Below the pieces are notes generated by a model. The model searched no databases and was not told the origin of the DNA. It was given only the letters and a program-made list of their open reading frames with translations. Both the position numbers and the translations under genes were made by a program. Positions 19,601-29,836 of a stretch of 64,000 bases of DNA are shown piece after piece (position 1 is the stretch's first letter; every line of letters starts with the position of its first letter). Source of the DNA: Cubamyces lactineus (taxonomy: Eukaryota > Basidiomycota > Agaricomycetes > Polyporales > Polyporaceae); assembly GCA_022376465.1 (NCBI GenBank), contig JACDTU010000019.1:62001-126000 (forward strand). The letters are read 5' to 3'.

Positions 19601-20870
19601 TGGTCGTCGTTTCTCTGAGGCGACTCGTCGCAACATTCCCCGTCCCCCCAACTTCATTAGGGCACGGCGCACTGTTTTCTACAACCATCTTCCCCGACAC
19701 ACCGTCTCGTGCAACGACGAAGGCACCCTCGCCGATCGTGTCGGCTGGGTCATCGTGCACCCCGACCTCTACAGCCATGTCGAGGCCCGTATTGCCCATC
19801 TTCCTGAGGTCAAGGACCTCATCGAGGTCTACCGCGCTCTCGCCAGGGCCGCCCCCTCTTACTCTGTTCTCATCAAACACAACCAGAGAACGTCGGCGCC
19901 CAAGTCCGAGAAGAAGAAGGTAGTTCAAGTTGCGAGCGAGGCCTATCAGGCAGTGGTTCAAGCGGCAGAGAAAGTAATTTCTATGCTCGCTAACCCTCAG
20001 GTCGCGGGAGCACTCTCGGACCTGATGCCCCTGCGTAACCAACACGGTACGCATAGTTGGGGGCATGTCTTTTGGCCGCAACGCCTCGATGACTACCCGC
20101 AAGCTATCGAGGTCGATTCTTCGGATGAGGAAGAAGACGAGGACGAGGTACGCTCGGATGGTGGATGGTCCATTCCCTCGACTGACCCTTGGAAGGTTTC
20201 CACTCCTGATCCTGAGGAGGAAGCCATCAAATGGGGTCCGACTTCAGTTGAGGGGTCGACCCCGACCCTATCCTCCTCAAGTTCTGACTCCTCCTATTCG
20301 GAAGTCGAGTCTTTCGACTTACTCCCTGAGCTCGAACAACTAGAGCTTAGCACGATCGACGAGCTCTCGGAAGAGGAGTTCCACGAAGCCCTGAAAGTCG
20401 CAGTAAGGGCCCCTTCCCCGCCTCCTCCTCCCCCGACTACGATCACCAAGCACGTCGAGGAACCCCATGGACGATGCGGTTTCTTTCGTGGAACCGGAGA
20501 AGATCGGTTCGGATACATCAACTCTCGAGGCGACATTTTCATGGTCCCCAACAGTTCCTTCGGCATCTCTGACGTTCGGATCATGGTCGCATATCATCTC
20601 CGATGGCCGGAAGCTTCAGTCAGGACCACCCAAGCCGCCTCCCTACTCATCGACGATGTCATCGCCCGGCGTGGAAATTACCCCGCCTTCAAGGTCGACG
20701 CTGAACGCATCGCGACTACTTATCGCGAGGCTTTAGGCATGTCGGCGGCAGAGACTGCTCAATGGGACTGCATTCGAGCAGTAGGTAGCGATGCGGAGCT
20801 CGTCCAGATCTCCCTGGATGTCTTCCGTCCTGAGGTCGTCGAGAGAAACAATGCTATCGTTCACCTCTAA
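19575..20870 (+). CDS. ORF3, env-position protein of the chromovirus, 431 aa
   Basis: An intact ATG-to-TAA frame between the chromodomain and the polypurine tract. The N-terminal 115 residues are basic and compact (RRNIPRPPNFIRARRTVFYN, DRVGWVIVHPDLYSHVEARI). The middle is acidic and serine rich (DSSDEEEDEDEV, SSSSSDSSYSEVES), followed by a run of seven prolines. The C-terminal 150 residues look folded (HGRCGFFRGTGEDRFGYINS, ISDVRIMVAYHLRW). No signal peptide or membrane segment is seen, so it is not a typical envelope protein. I recognise no family. Its intact frame beside a broken pol argues that it is a real element gene. How it is translated is unknown. Confidence 0.7.
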   Translation: MVYTNTRLTGRRFSEATRRNIPRPPNFIRARRTVFYNHLPRHTVSCNDEGTLADRVGWVIVHPDLYSHVEARIAHLPEVKDLIEVYRALARAAPSYSVLIKHNQRTSAPKSEKKKVVQVASEAYQAVVQAAEKVISMLANPQVAGALSDLMPLRNQHGTHSWGHVFWPQRLDDYPQAIEVDSSDEEEDEDEVRSDGGWSIPSTDPWKVSTPDPEEEAIKWGPTSVEGSTPTLSSSSSDSSYSEVESFDLLPELEQLELSTIDELSEEEFHEALKVAVRAPSPPPPPPTTITKHVEEPHGRCGFFRGTGEDRFGYINSRGDIFMVPNSSFGISDVRIMVAYHLRWPEASVRTTQAASLLIDDVIARRGNYPAFKVDAERIATTYREALGMSAAETAQWDCIRAVGSDAELVQISLDVFRPEVVERNNAIVHL

Positions 20871-20890
20871 GGTCGAGGACGACCTTCAGC

Positions 20891-20900
20891 GGAGGGGGAG
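20891..20900 (+). other. polypurine tract of the chromovirus
   Basis: GGAGGGGGAG sits four bases before the 3' LTR start TGTTAC at 20905, the expected place for plus-strand priming. Confidence 0.75.
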
Positions 20901-20904
20901 CTGA

Positions 20905-21444
20905 TGTTACGAATGTACAATAGGTATTGCGACGTCTCGACGAACTGGTAACGGTTTCTAGTACTTACTCTGTACGATACAAGTATGGTAGGCTCTGGGA
21001 CTCCAGCTACGATTGTATATGGCGGATTCTATGGAACAGTCTCGTATTATCTAGGACTTTCCATGCACAGTTACTTCTGCACAGTGCACAGTCGCTTCCG
21101 CGCAGTGCACAGCGCTTCTGCACAGTACACAGCAGCACTGCCACAGTGTTACTAGGTTCGACTAGCACTGACTACTACGCACCAGAAAGTCCTTGTATAC
21201 GCTAGAACGTTCCGTCTACAGGCTGGTATACATGTATATAAGAGGCGACGCCATAGAGCGACCCTCAGCTTTCAGTCTCTTCGCGAAATACGACTTTGGT
21301 TGCTCGTTAACTCGCTTTCAACTGCAAATACTACTACGCGCTTATCTTCGACAAGCTAGGGCTAGTAGCTGAATAGATACAAGCTCTCTATTCATTGACG
21401 TCTTAAGGCTCGATAGTTTAAGAGTCACGCTCGAAAGCGTAACA
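20905..21444 (+). repeat. 3' LTR of the chromovirus
   Basis: 540 bp, TGTTAC..GTAACA. The R and U5 parts differ from the 5' LTR by about one base (a T/C near 21411), while the first 150 bases of U3 differ by many substitutions and indels. The TATA box at 21235-21242 and the GCTTTCAGTCT start region are retained. Confidence 0.92.
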
Positions 21445-22598
21445 GCGCCAAACGGATAGATTACACCGGTACGTGCTGAAGAGTATAATACATGAGCGTA
21501 TGCTGAAAATATATCAGCTTACCGAGTTAACACGCAATTAATAGGGAGTCACTTACTGAGATAGACTATGGCGTTGATCCTGGTGGTAAACGTTCAGGTA
21601 AGTCCCGTATCGCTCGCCCAACGAAAGCGACGCAATGAGCGCATCCTGCGTCATGGGTCGGCATCCTTCACACCGGAAATGGTGAACCGTAGGATTTGGG
21701 CGGGACTTGATGGCGGTCGATGTCGAGGCATTTGGACTGTGGCCCGTCATAGACATCTCCTGCGCATATGGGGTGGTATATCAGTCAAAGCCCGCGGATG
21801 GGATGGGGCGTGACGAACGGACCGTTGACTGTCAAGGTGGCCACCATGGCTCAGAGCTGGTCGTGTTCACGCAGGGGACGGCGTCGACGTCGTCATGAAG
21901 GGTCGTCGTTTGGCGGGAACGCAAGCGAGAGGGAGGGAGGAGGGGCTGGAAAACTCAGTGCTGCAGCAGCCAAACCGGTATCAGGTAAGAGGAGGAGGAG
22001 GGGGAGGGGTTGGCATGAACTTGCAGCCATGAGGGGGAGATAGGTGGATGCAGCCCAGGCCAGAGAAAACGCCTGGGGAGGGGAGTGCGTACGCCATGAA
22101 GATACGACTTACTTCATAAAAGACCCTATTAACCAATATCCACCAGCAATGTCCCATATCCATGCTTCCAGGTGCCGTGTTGCAGGTCCCAGAGTTGCAG
22201 GTCCCAGAGAGGTCCAGAGAGAGGAGCGTGAACAAGCGCAAGGACAGCGTCGTGAGGGTGTAAAGGAGTGTGAAAAAAAGCGACGACAAGTTGGATCGCG
22301 CAATCGCGCAATCGATGGTGCTGTTTTGACGTATTTGGCTACGCTTGGTGCCGCGTGAGGGATGGGCGCTTTTGTCTGCTATCCACATACACATGTACAG
22401 CGTTCAGCGAGCTCAAGTTGCGCGAACACAGGTACAAGTCAGAAATCAGGCTGTCCCATCGCAGCCGTCTATTTAACAAAACGTTCTCATTCTCACACGA
22501 TCCGTGGACACACACGCAAATACAACCATGCAACAATACCAGACACCGTACAGAACCATCCCGCCCACAGCGCAGTACTAGTACGACACGCCGCTAAG
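21445..22598. other. no gene recognised; holds one copy of an inverted repeat
   Basis: Short frames only. A short ATG frame at 21568 is followed by a splice-donor-like GTAAGT, but no convincing next exon is visible. From about 21,866 the DNA is shared with 42.9-43.5 kb in the opposite orientation. Confidence 0.45.
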
Positions 22599-22735
22599 TC
22601 ACACGCCTGACCAAGTTGTCCAAGCGTTCTTGGGTTGCACGTATTTGGTCTATGACATCCTGATTCTAAGGTCAAGTGTGAGCACACACTTCATTGTGAG
22701 GACCTGAAAAAGCGCTTACGGCCTCTTCCATGTAC
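21866..22735 (-). repeat. inverted dispersed repeat, left copy
   Basis: About 570 bp (21866-22434) is near-identical to the reverse complement of 42912-43483, including a poly-A run and the CGCGCAATCGCGCAATCG word. Weaker similarity continues to about 22735, where both copies share GAAGAGGCCGTAAGCGC and an exon beginning with the peptide DVI. The left copy abuts the 3' end of the unrecognised minus-strand gene, so the repeat is best read as that gene's 3' region plus downstream DNA, duplicated and inverted. Confidence 0.7.
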
Positions 22736-24895
22736 TGCACGGTATTCAGGTATTCACGGACCTGAGAATAACTGAGTCCCGGAGACAGATCTCAAGGCAG
22801 TTGATCATACCAGCTGCGGCAGGTTACGAGCATCACTCAACATCATAGGGTTCTCGCGCGCCTCCAGGATTCCAACGATGGCAGCAAGAGTAGTCGCGGC
22901 CAGTAGGTATTCCGCTTGCGCCTGTCCCCATACGTTAGACGGCTCATGATGGCAACGCTGAATGTTCTTGCACCTTAGCCTTTCGTGAGTTCCATTTGTT
23001 CATAACAGACGCATTCGGCGCTCGTCCAGCATATCCACGGTAACTGATCGCGTTAGACGGGTGAGTCGGATCCTTGACAGCACAGGGTAAAACTGACTAG
23101 ATGATGCCTGAAGGACTCAAGGTCACCGTTCGAATGGGGCCGATCTCCTCAACCACGAGCCGACGTGCTTGAATCTGGGCGTGGTTAGGGCATTTGACAG
23201 CGTCGTCTCCTTCAAAGCGACGCACCTCGTGTCGAACGAACTCTAGCGTGAGGGCATCATGGTCCAAAGGTGCCTCGCTCTTCGCATCATACCGCGCCGC
23301 CGCTAGTACTAGAAGATCAATAGGCCATGAGACGAAGCGGTGACAGTCGTCGTACACATTTCAAGCAGTTCATGGTACTTGATCGTAGGGGTCTCGTATT
23401 GTGCCACCTCCCCAAGAACTTGTAGGATGGCTGCGATGTAGGCACGTGCACCAATCAATATCGCAGTCTGATGTGAACCACGATACACACCTCCAAGACT
23501 ACTGGTGGATGGCATGTTTGACCTTGAAAGGGGACAGTAGCAGTGGGGACGCAGAAAGAGCCGTTCTTCGGGGGGAGAACTCAGAGGTCGCCCTTGACTT
23601 TATCAAACGGCGCGGGTCGGAGCTCCTGCAGCCATGCTGCAAACAAAGGTAACAGGATTTGGGCGGCATCGGAAGGGGGGGGGGGCATCGAGACGCCGGC
23701 GAGGACGTCAGGAGGCACAGATTGACTCGTCGCTGACTTCTAACTTCGTGATGCCACGAGCACACGATAATCGAGAGCGGCCGAGCACATTATGCTCCGC
23801 CGTCTCTCCAGAGCATGTGGTCTGCACTCGCACGTGCCCTAGGAGCGAACTCATGCAACTGCTACACCGTACTGCTCTCACCGACAAGACTAAGCCAGCA
23901 TGAAATGTCCAACATCTGAGTTGCAGCCGGCCTTAACCAGCAAGGTGACTTCAAGGGATACACACCACGTATTAGAATTAAGCGGTCGTCCAAATTACAA
24001 AATGACTAGTTGTCTTTATCATACAAAGGGTACTCCGCCAGGACGTTGTGCTCCATCCCGCGATCTTCGGCCAATATCATGTTCAGTTCGGTGTTCTGAG
24101 AACTGATGAGCGTGCGCAAGATGGTGAGTCGATGAGGCGAACTTACTTGCTCATGGAGGGTGTCAACTCTTTCGACAACAGTGTTGACCTGGAGTGTGAC
24201 GAGAATGAGTCTCGGATACGTGCAAGAGGGCGACGAGCTTAGATGGTACGTACGACGTGAGGGATGTCTTCAAATGTAATAAGATCCGAGTAACGGCCAC
24301 CGCCGCGCTGAATTTCTTCATGTATTTCGCGGAGTATGCCCTTCAGGATCTTCGTCTCCTTGCGAAGCTGCAATACGGTATGCGGGTTAGCCCGCGTCTG
24401 CTGGAACAATAGTATACATGCCTCGCGGTATGTTAGCCTGTGCAAAAAGTCATTGTCTTCATGGTGAAGCTTGACGACGTTCCATTCGCGGAAGCTTGTA
24501 ACAATGAGCGCCGGTAGTTCAAAGATAAAGACTCGCGGGCTTACTACGAGAGGCCGTACGGCGTGAGCTCCAGCTTGACTTGGCCGTTCGTACCATGGAC
24601 CACTCTGATACGACGGGCCAATCGCTATCCCGGCGCCGTGAGAGATAGGCTACTCGTCGTCAAAGAAACACTTGCCTCACGCCTAAGCGCCTTGTGGACG
24701 TGAACAGCTACGCCAGGGCGCGGCGGGATGAGGTCCAGTGCTATAGAGTCTTCAACTACGCGACGTAGTTAATAGTCGTAGTCAGGAGAGGAGGGGAGGC
24801 ATACCGCGTTCGATCAAGTCGGCGAGTGGAACGGACGATGCGTCATTCTGCGCGAAGGCTTTGAAAACGTTCCGCACGCCTGGCGGTGTGCACAT
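22599..24895 (-). CDS. unrecognised spliced gene
   Basis: Several minus-strand exons with plausible borders can be read: MCTPPGVRNVFKAFAQNDAS (start near 24895), VEDSIALDLIPPRPGVAVHV, and a long one with SPRVFIFELPALIVTSF, LTYREACILLFQQTRANPH and KETKILKGILREIHEEIQ (about 24600-24239). Further exons follow: VTLQVNTVVERVDTLHEQ, ILQVLGEVAQYETPTIKYHE, DCHRFVSWPIDLLVLAAARY, AQAEYLLAATTLAAIVGILE, and a last one NQDVIDQIRATQERLDNLV. The product would be mostly helical and soluble. I do not recognise the family. Exon borders are approximate and one or more frames may be broken. A 3' fragment of a paralogue lies at 42.7-42.85 kb on the other strand. Confidence 0.45.
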
Positions 24896-25288
24896 TAGCG
24901 TCGACAAAGAACGGAGAGTCAGTTTTATGAGACAAGCTCACGGTCGTGATAGGTCTTTGCGGGCATATTCGTGCCTTTCACGATGTGTACCAAAGCGTCG
25001 AGCAGAGTCGAGAGTGGTAGCGACTGATGGCGAGGCCTTGACTATGAAGTCGCAGACTTTTATACATAGCGGAAACGAGGCATTAGAGAACGAGGCACTA
25101 GAGGTACAAAGACTGTGTGATGCGGCCGAGGGCAGACGGGAGTATGAGAGCATAGTTGGGGGAGGGGAAAGGCGAGAGGTAACATGCCGAGGACGGAAGA
25201 GGCAGGAGATGAGAGTGGACCGGTGACGCTGGTGCCACTGGGTGACACTCGGTGACAAGTCACGGCTACGTCCAGCTGCCGCGTCTTG

Positions 25289-26943
25289 ATGGCGTGGCTG
25301 CGGGCTGCGAGACTGCTCCGAGGCGTAAAATGTCGTCTCTGCACAGGCCTCATCTGCAGGAGAACAGCTACCTATATGCGTTATCGACTAGTAAGGTCAA
25401 TCGCCGGGACCCACAGCCAGGGCATCACTCAAGTTGCATTCTCACCTGACGGTGCATCGCTCGCGACATCGGACTTGAGTGGCAAAGTCTGCGTATGGCG
25501 CACTTGGACTGGGACGCTCTCACATTACTACACTCCCGGCACCTCTATCCTTGCACTGGTCTGGGCGAACGTGAACACTATTTTCTGTGGCTTGGGAGAT
25601 GGTACTGTCATCTCCTTGCATCTTGGGAATGTGCGTTCGTGTTCGAGATCGCAGTGCATGCTTTTGAAAAAGCTTTAACAGGAACAAATCAATATCCTTG
25701 GAAACTGGATACATGCATATCCAGTAGAGCATCTCGCGATTACAGACAAGCATCTGGCGTCTGGTGCGCACAGCGAAGTGTCCATTTGGAAGATAAACGA
25801 CCCAAACCGTGAGTATTGTAGGGCGCACATACACTACTTATTGACTAACGATATGAGAAGAATACACGATTGTAGAGAAGGAGCTCGGAGGTCCTGTCAA
25901 GTCCGAAGGCAAAGAGGTCTTAGTGACAGGCCTGCATTGGATGACGCCTCCTCGACGCCGCGCGAAGGGCCTATTGATAGTGACGTACATGTTCCACGGT
26001 GTCTTGTGAGCCGTCTGTGCGTCTGTGACTAGTCAGAACTTAACCCGCACCAGCCTGTTCGATTGTCAGAACTGGACTTTATTGCGTAGGTTTGGACAAG
26101 ATGCTCCGGGAGTGATGTACGTTCAATATTAATGTGCGGTGGCCCTTACTAACCTGTCTCAGGGCTCGGTCAAGTCTCTCTCCGGATGGTTCACGGCTTG
26201 CTGTCTCGAATCTCGTCTACGGCTTTGACATCTATGATATCAGCACAGGTGCTCTCGCGCTCGCCGTAACGCATGAAGTTGGAAAAGAGTATCCTGTCCC
26301 CGTCCTATATATACATGGAGGCCGTGCGATCTTGGGCGGTAGCACAATTGGGGTGGTCAATATATGGTACGTGGACAAGTCCATCTCACGGAAAATGCAG
26401 ACATTGTCTGTGTCCGGTAGGTCTTTATGCTCGTAACTTGCCAGAGATGCGGGTCGCTTATTGTTGACTCAACCAGGTGCTGAGAAGATCTTATCACTGG
26501 CGGTAAGTTGGCTACCTCCTGCCTCACGTTAGCATACCCACTGATCCTTTCCGCGGTAGGCCCACTACGACACGGACACTGATCAGTTCCTGATTGCCGC
26601 CGGAGCAATGGACGACACAAATTCTCTGATGATCTTGTGGCGAGCTGAGGACCCGCGTTCCACTGGTAGGTCTCGGAAATCTGATATACCGCTTTTCACT
26701 TGACACTGTACACTGTTTGTAGATGCAGGGACAGCCGTGTTCAGGACTTCCAACGCCGTGTCTATTGAACGTGCTGCGGTAAGTTGCACGGTCGAACGGA
26801 CACCACCATAATACTCATGTTAGGGCTAGCGCGGTGTCGCCTTTATCGTCGCGGTCTTGATGGCCTTCGCTGCGTATCGCTACTTTGACATCGCAGTCTT
26901 GTCCTTCAGCGCCGTGATAGACAGTTGGCTAGGCTGCTTGTAA
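25289..26943 (+). CDS. WD40-repeat protein with C-terminal membrane segment
   Basis: Exons to 25630, then 25682-25808, 25861-26005, 26054-26116, 26163-26416, 26477-26502, 26560-26665, 26723-26778 and 26830-26943 join in phase to about 410 aa. Blade motifs include GITQVAFSPDGASLATSDLSG, VEHLAITDKHLASGAHSEVS, SLSPDGSRLAVSNLVYGFDI, LGGSTIGVVNIW and DQFLIAAGAMDDTNSLMILW. The last exon adds a hydrophobic segment (GVAFIVAVLMAFAAYRYF). I know the arrangement as an expanded Agaricomycete WD40 family of unknown role. The start is uncertain: ATG 25289 is in frame, but MSSLHRPHLQENSYLYAL from ATG 25330 in another frame looks more like the family's N-terminus and would need a one-base shift near 25420. 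A beta-propeller scaffold function is inferred. Confidence 0.7.
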
Positions 26944-27910
26944 TGGTTCTATCGCCGCCGCCGCGGTTCAACTGGTTCTGTACGCTTGACAATCGCTGTA
27001 CCGTATACTGATATGAGCCTGAACTTTGAGCAAGTCATGCCCTGTGCCCGCAAGCTCTGAGGATGGCAACTATAAGCGCAACTTGGCATACTCCAATCGC
27101 CTACGAGTATCGAGTATACAAGCGTGGTTCTTCTCAGAATCAGAATGCGCGACGAGTTGAGCGTGTGAGCGCCCGGTCCAGGCCGTGATTCGAACACACC
27201 CTCCCTCCGGCCTACCGTGACGAGGTCTTGCGTTGAGAGTGGGTGGGCAGCGCCGCCTCCACTTCCTTTTCGACAGATTACTGCAGACTTAGAGGGGAGG
27301 TAAACATAGCCATGTCACATAGTTCAAGACACCGGCTATAGAAGCGCAACCTGACCATGTCAGAGGCTAGGCTGAGACGTATTCTCCCGTAGACAGACAT
27401 AAGTAACCGATGCCCTTGAAGCCTTGAATATTGAATATTGAATGGGGAGGGGTTAGCAAACGGACTTGACCGGGCCGACCTGAGTGAGCGAAGAACTCAC
27501 CAGGGTAAGACCGGAAGCATGAGGGATCAATCCGGGATCTTCACACTGCTCAGTCGAAACCGGTGACCTAGAGCGCTTGGCGACACCTCCGTACGTATCT
27601 GCGCTACCTAACACCGAGCCTGGCTTCATCGACTGTCTAACCTGCAAGAACATGGACTCACAGGATACTGGACGCGGTCCCTTTGCGATAGGAGCAGCGG
27701 CGTATTGATGCTTGTTGAGCTAGGCAATACCCATGACATAGTCATGAGGACGACGATGCTTAGGAGAGGGATCCTCAAAGACAAAGGGCACATACTCGTG
27801 TCGCCAACATGTGCCTCCGGAGATGTCTCGCTCACAGCATGTGCCCCGGGGGCCTTGAGCTCACACCCGAGCTCACGTTCGAGCTTCCATCCACCACCTC
27901 TCATAGCCCC
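26944..27910. other. intergenic, no gene recognised
   Basis: Between the WD40 gene and the coiled-coil gene only short frames occur. A GATTCGAAC word at about 27188 resembles a tRNA T-arm on the minus strand, but no acceptor or anticodon stem forms around it. Confidence 0.45.
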
Positions 27911-29632
27911 ATGGACACTGCTCTATCGGAAAGCCGCGTCGTTCAGCAGGTTGACCCCACTGCCGATGACAACTTCCAGGATGAGTTACCTCGTTTGGAC
28001 GACATGGCGACTCCCTTTGAGAACCTCACCGTCACCCCAAGTGATCAAGCGGACGCCCTTAGCACATCCTCGAATGAGTCCGCTGCTCATTCAGATAGCT
28101 TGTTCCATCATAGTCGTATCCTCTCTCATCGAAGAGGGTCTTTCAGTGCCTCCCTGGACTCCACTGCGGCTTCCAACGACGCAAGCCCGGTCTCTGTGCA
28201 TATCGGCTTTGACATTAGCCCAGACGGGACCCCTACGTCCGACAGCTACGATGCCGACCATGACATGAAGATCCTGGACACGATTGCGTCCTATAGTAGG
28301 CCCGCTCCGCCCCCTTTCCCCCCCACCGATGACGTCGTACAGGAGCAAGAGCCCAATGGCTTGATGGAGGCGGGTTTTCTCCGTACGTTTACGGAAGTGC
28401 GCCGTCAGCAAGTAAGCCCGACGATACCTTGACCCAGAATGTCATGATGACACGCCTTTGTCACGTTTAGGACCGGTTGCAAGGAGTTATTGACAGGCTC
28501 GAACAAGAGCTATGCTCTGTACAAGATAGAGTCTCAGAGTCTCTTCAACGATCCGTTGGTTTGATCCGCCGCACGCGTGGTAAGAAGCGCGGTTCGAAAC
28601 TCTCAATCGTTTGTTAACATTCACCTGAAAGAGTTGATTGCGAAGGAACGTCAAGCCATGGAGAAACAACACGCGTTGGCAGCCGACAATATCTCCGTAC
28701 TCGAGAACAGGCTGAGGCAGGCACAGCGCCATATTGCCACGCTTGAAGCGCAGCACCTGACGCAGAACGGCCTCATCGAGCACATGGCGCAGGAAATCTC
28801 TGCCTTATGGCTCCACCAAGAAGCAATTGGTGGTCGACTCGAGCACGCTGAGATGTGCGAGGAACATGTACGAGTGATGGCCAACCGACTCGACGAATAC
28901 ATGCACGATATGACCATGCGTGAAATGGGTCTTTCCCAGAGCCAGCCCACCCCCAAGCTTACGCTGGCCGATGAGCTTATTAACGATGCTGGATCAGTCG
29001 ATCCATGTGAACGCGAAGTAGGTTCTCCGTACCATCACTGTTGCCGCCGATGCTCATCAGTTCTCTCATCTCGCAGAAGGCAATTCCCATGGCCCAAGCT
29101 GCCAATGCCCTTAACGACAACCGGTCTTCCCTGAGTATGATAGTGAGTGTAAGTCTGCTACGGTAGTGCCCGCTACGATGCTCAACGTAGCCGCAAGGGT
29201 ATTATCGGCGGGAAGCTCGCAGTTTTACCCAGGCTGCTTCGGCCCGTTCGCCCTGATACCACGATCGCCCGTTCCCCGGCCACTCGTCCTCAATTACCCA
29301 CTACCACAATCGCCTATTCTCCGACTTGTCACCCTCATTCACCCGCTACATCGACTGTGGAAGTTCCCATCTTGGCGGAACGTCGGTGCAGGAAGGCATC
29401 CGCTTTCTGCGCTTTGATCTTGATCTTGTTCATCGGCGCTGCCGCTCACATCTCGATCATGGTATCACGCACCGGATCCCCCTTATTGTTCCCCGAGTCC
29501 CCCACCCCGCTCCCTGATGCCCCCGAGCTGCTCCCCGATGCCCTCAAGCCGCTCCCCGATATCCTCGAGCCGCTCCCCGATGCCCCCGTATCGTTCCCCG
29601 ATGCTCCTGTGTGGATGGCCTACGGCGCGTGA
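27911..29632 (+). CDS. coiled-coil single-pass membrane protein, about 498 aa
   Basis: Exons 27911-28411, 28471-28579, 28632-29017, 29077-29142 and about 29198-29632; the last acceptor is the weakest. The N-terminal 165 residues are acidic and serine rich. Exons 2-3 form a long heptad-like helix (DRLQGVIDRLEQELCSVQDR, KERQAMEKQHALAADNISVL, ENRLRQAQRHIATLEAQ). A hydrophobic span (AFCALILILFIGAAAHISIM) follows, then a proline tail with repeated LPDAPEL/LPDALKP-type units. The topology suggests a tail-anchored or type II protein with a rod domain on one side. I recognise no family. It lies 200 bp upstream of the TNP2 transposase in the same orientation, and could be cargo of that element or simply a neighbour. 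Confidence 0.6.
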
Positions 29633-29836
29633 TTTCTATAGAACGGTGTCTCGGTGACAATCAGATGCACTGCGTGTAGTGTCGATAGTCTTCTGTGAAC
29701 TTGATAGTGCCTAGTCTCATGACCAAACATTCGGAGCACAGAGCGGAGGCGAAATTTTGAGTGATCTAGTCAAGGGGCGCATGGCGATTTATACCCTTCG
29801 CTCCATCGAGTCGACAGTCGCTGTTCCCCCCACCGA

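Larger units (their letters stand above)
12557..21444 (+). mobile_element. complete Ty3/Gypsy chromovirus with extra 3' ORF
   Basis: An 8.9-kb LTR retrotransposon bounded by TGTTAC..GTAACA repeats of 542 and 540 bp. Order: 5' LTR, primer-binding site, AUG-less ORF1, gag with capsid and CCHC knuckle, protease, RT, RNase H, integrase, chromodomain, ORF3, polypurine tract, 3' LTR. The chromodomain places it among chromoviruses, and the primer-binding site implies Tf1/sushi-type self-priming. The five bases flanking the two LTRs (TTGAG and GCGCC) do not match, so no target-site duplication is seen. Pol carries several frame breaks, all in homopolymer runs. Confidence 0.9.

Noticed and set aside
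19402..19923. 173-codon frame containing the chromodomain as a separate gene
   Set aside because: It starts inside the chromodomain and its second half is antisense-like noise over ORF3. The chromodomain is the end of pol.
27150..27230. Possible tRNA on the minus strand at the GATTCGAAC word
   Set aside because: Only a partial T arm pairs. No acceptor-stem partner or anticodon arm occurs at the required distance.
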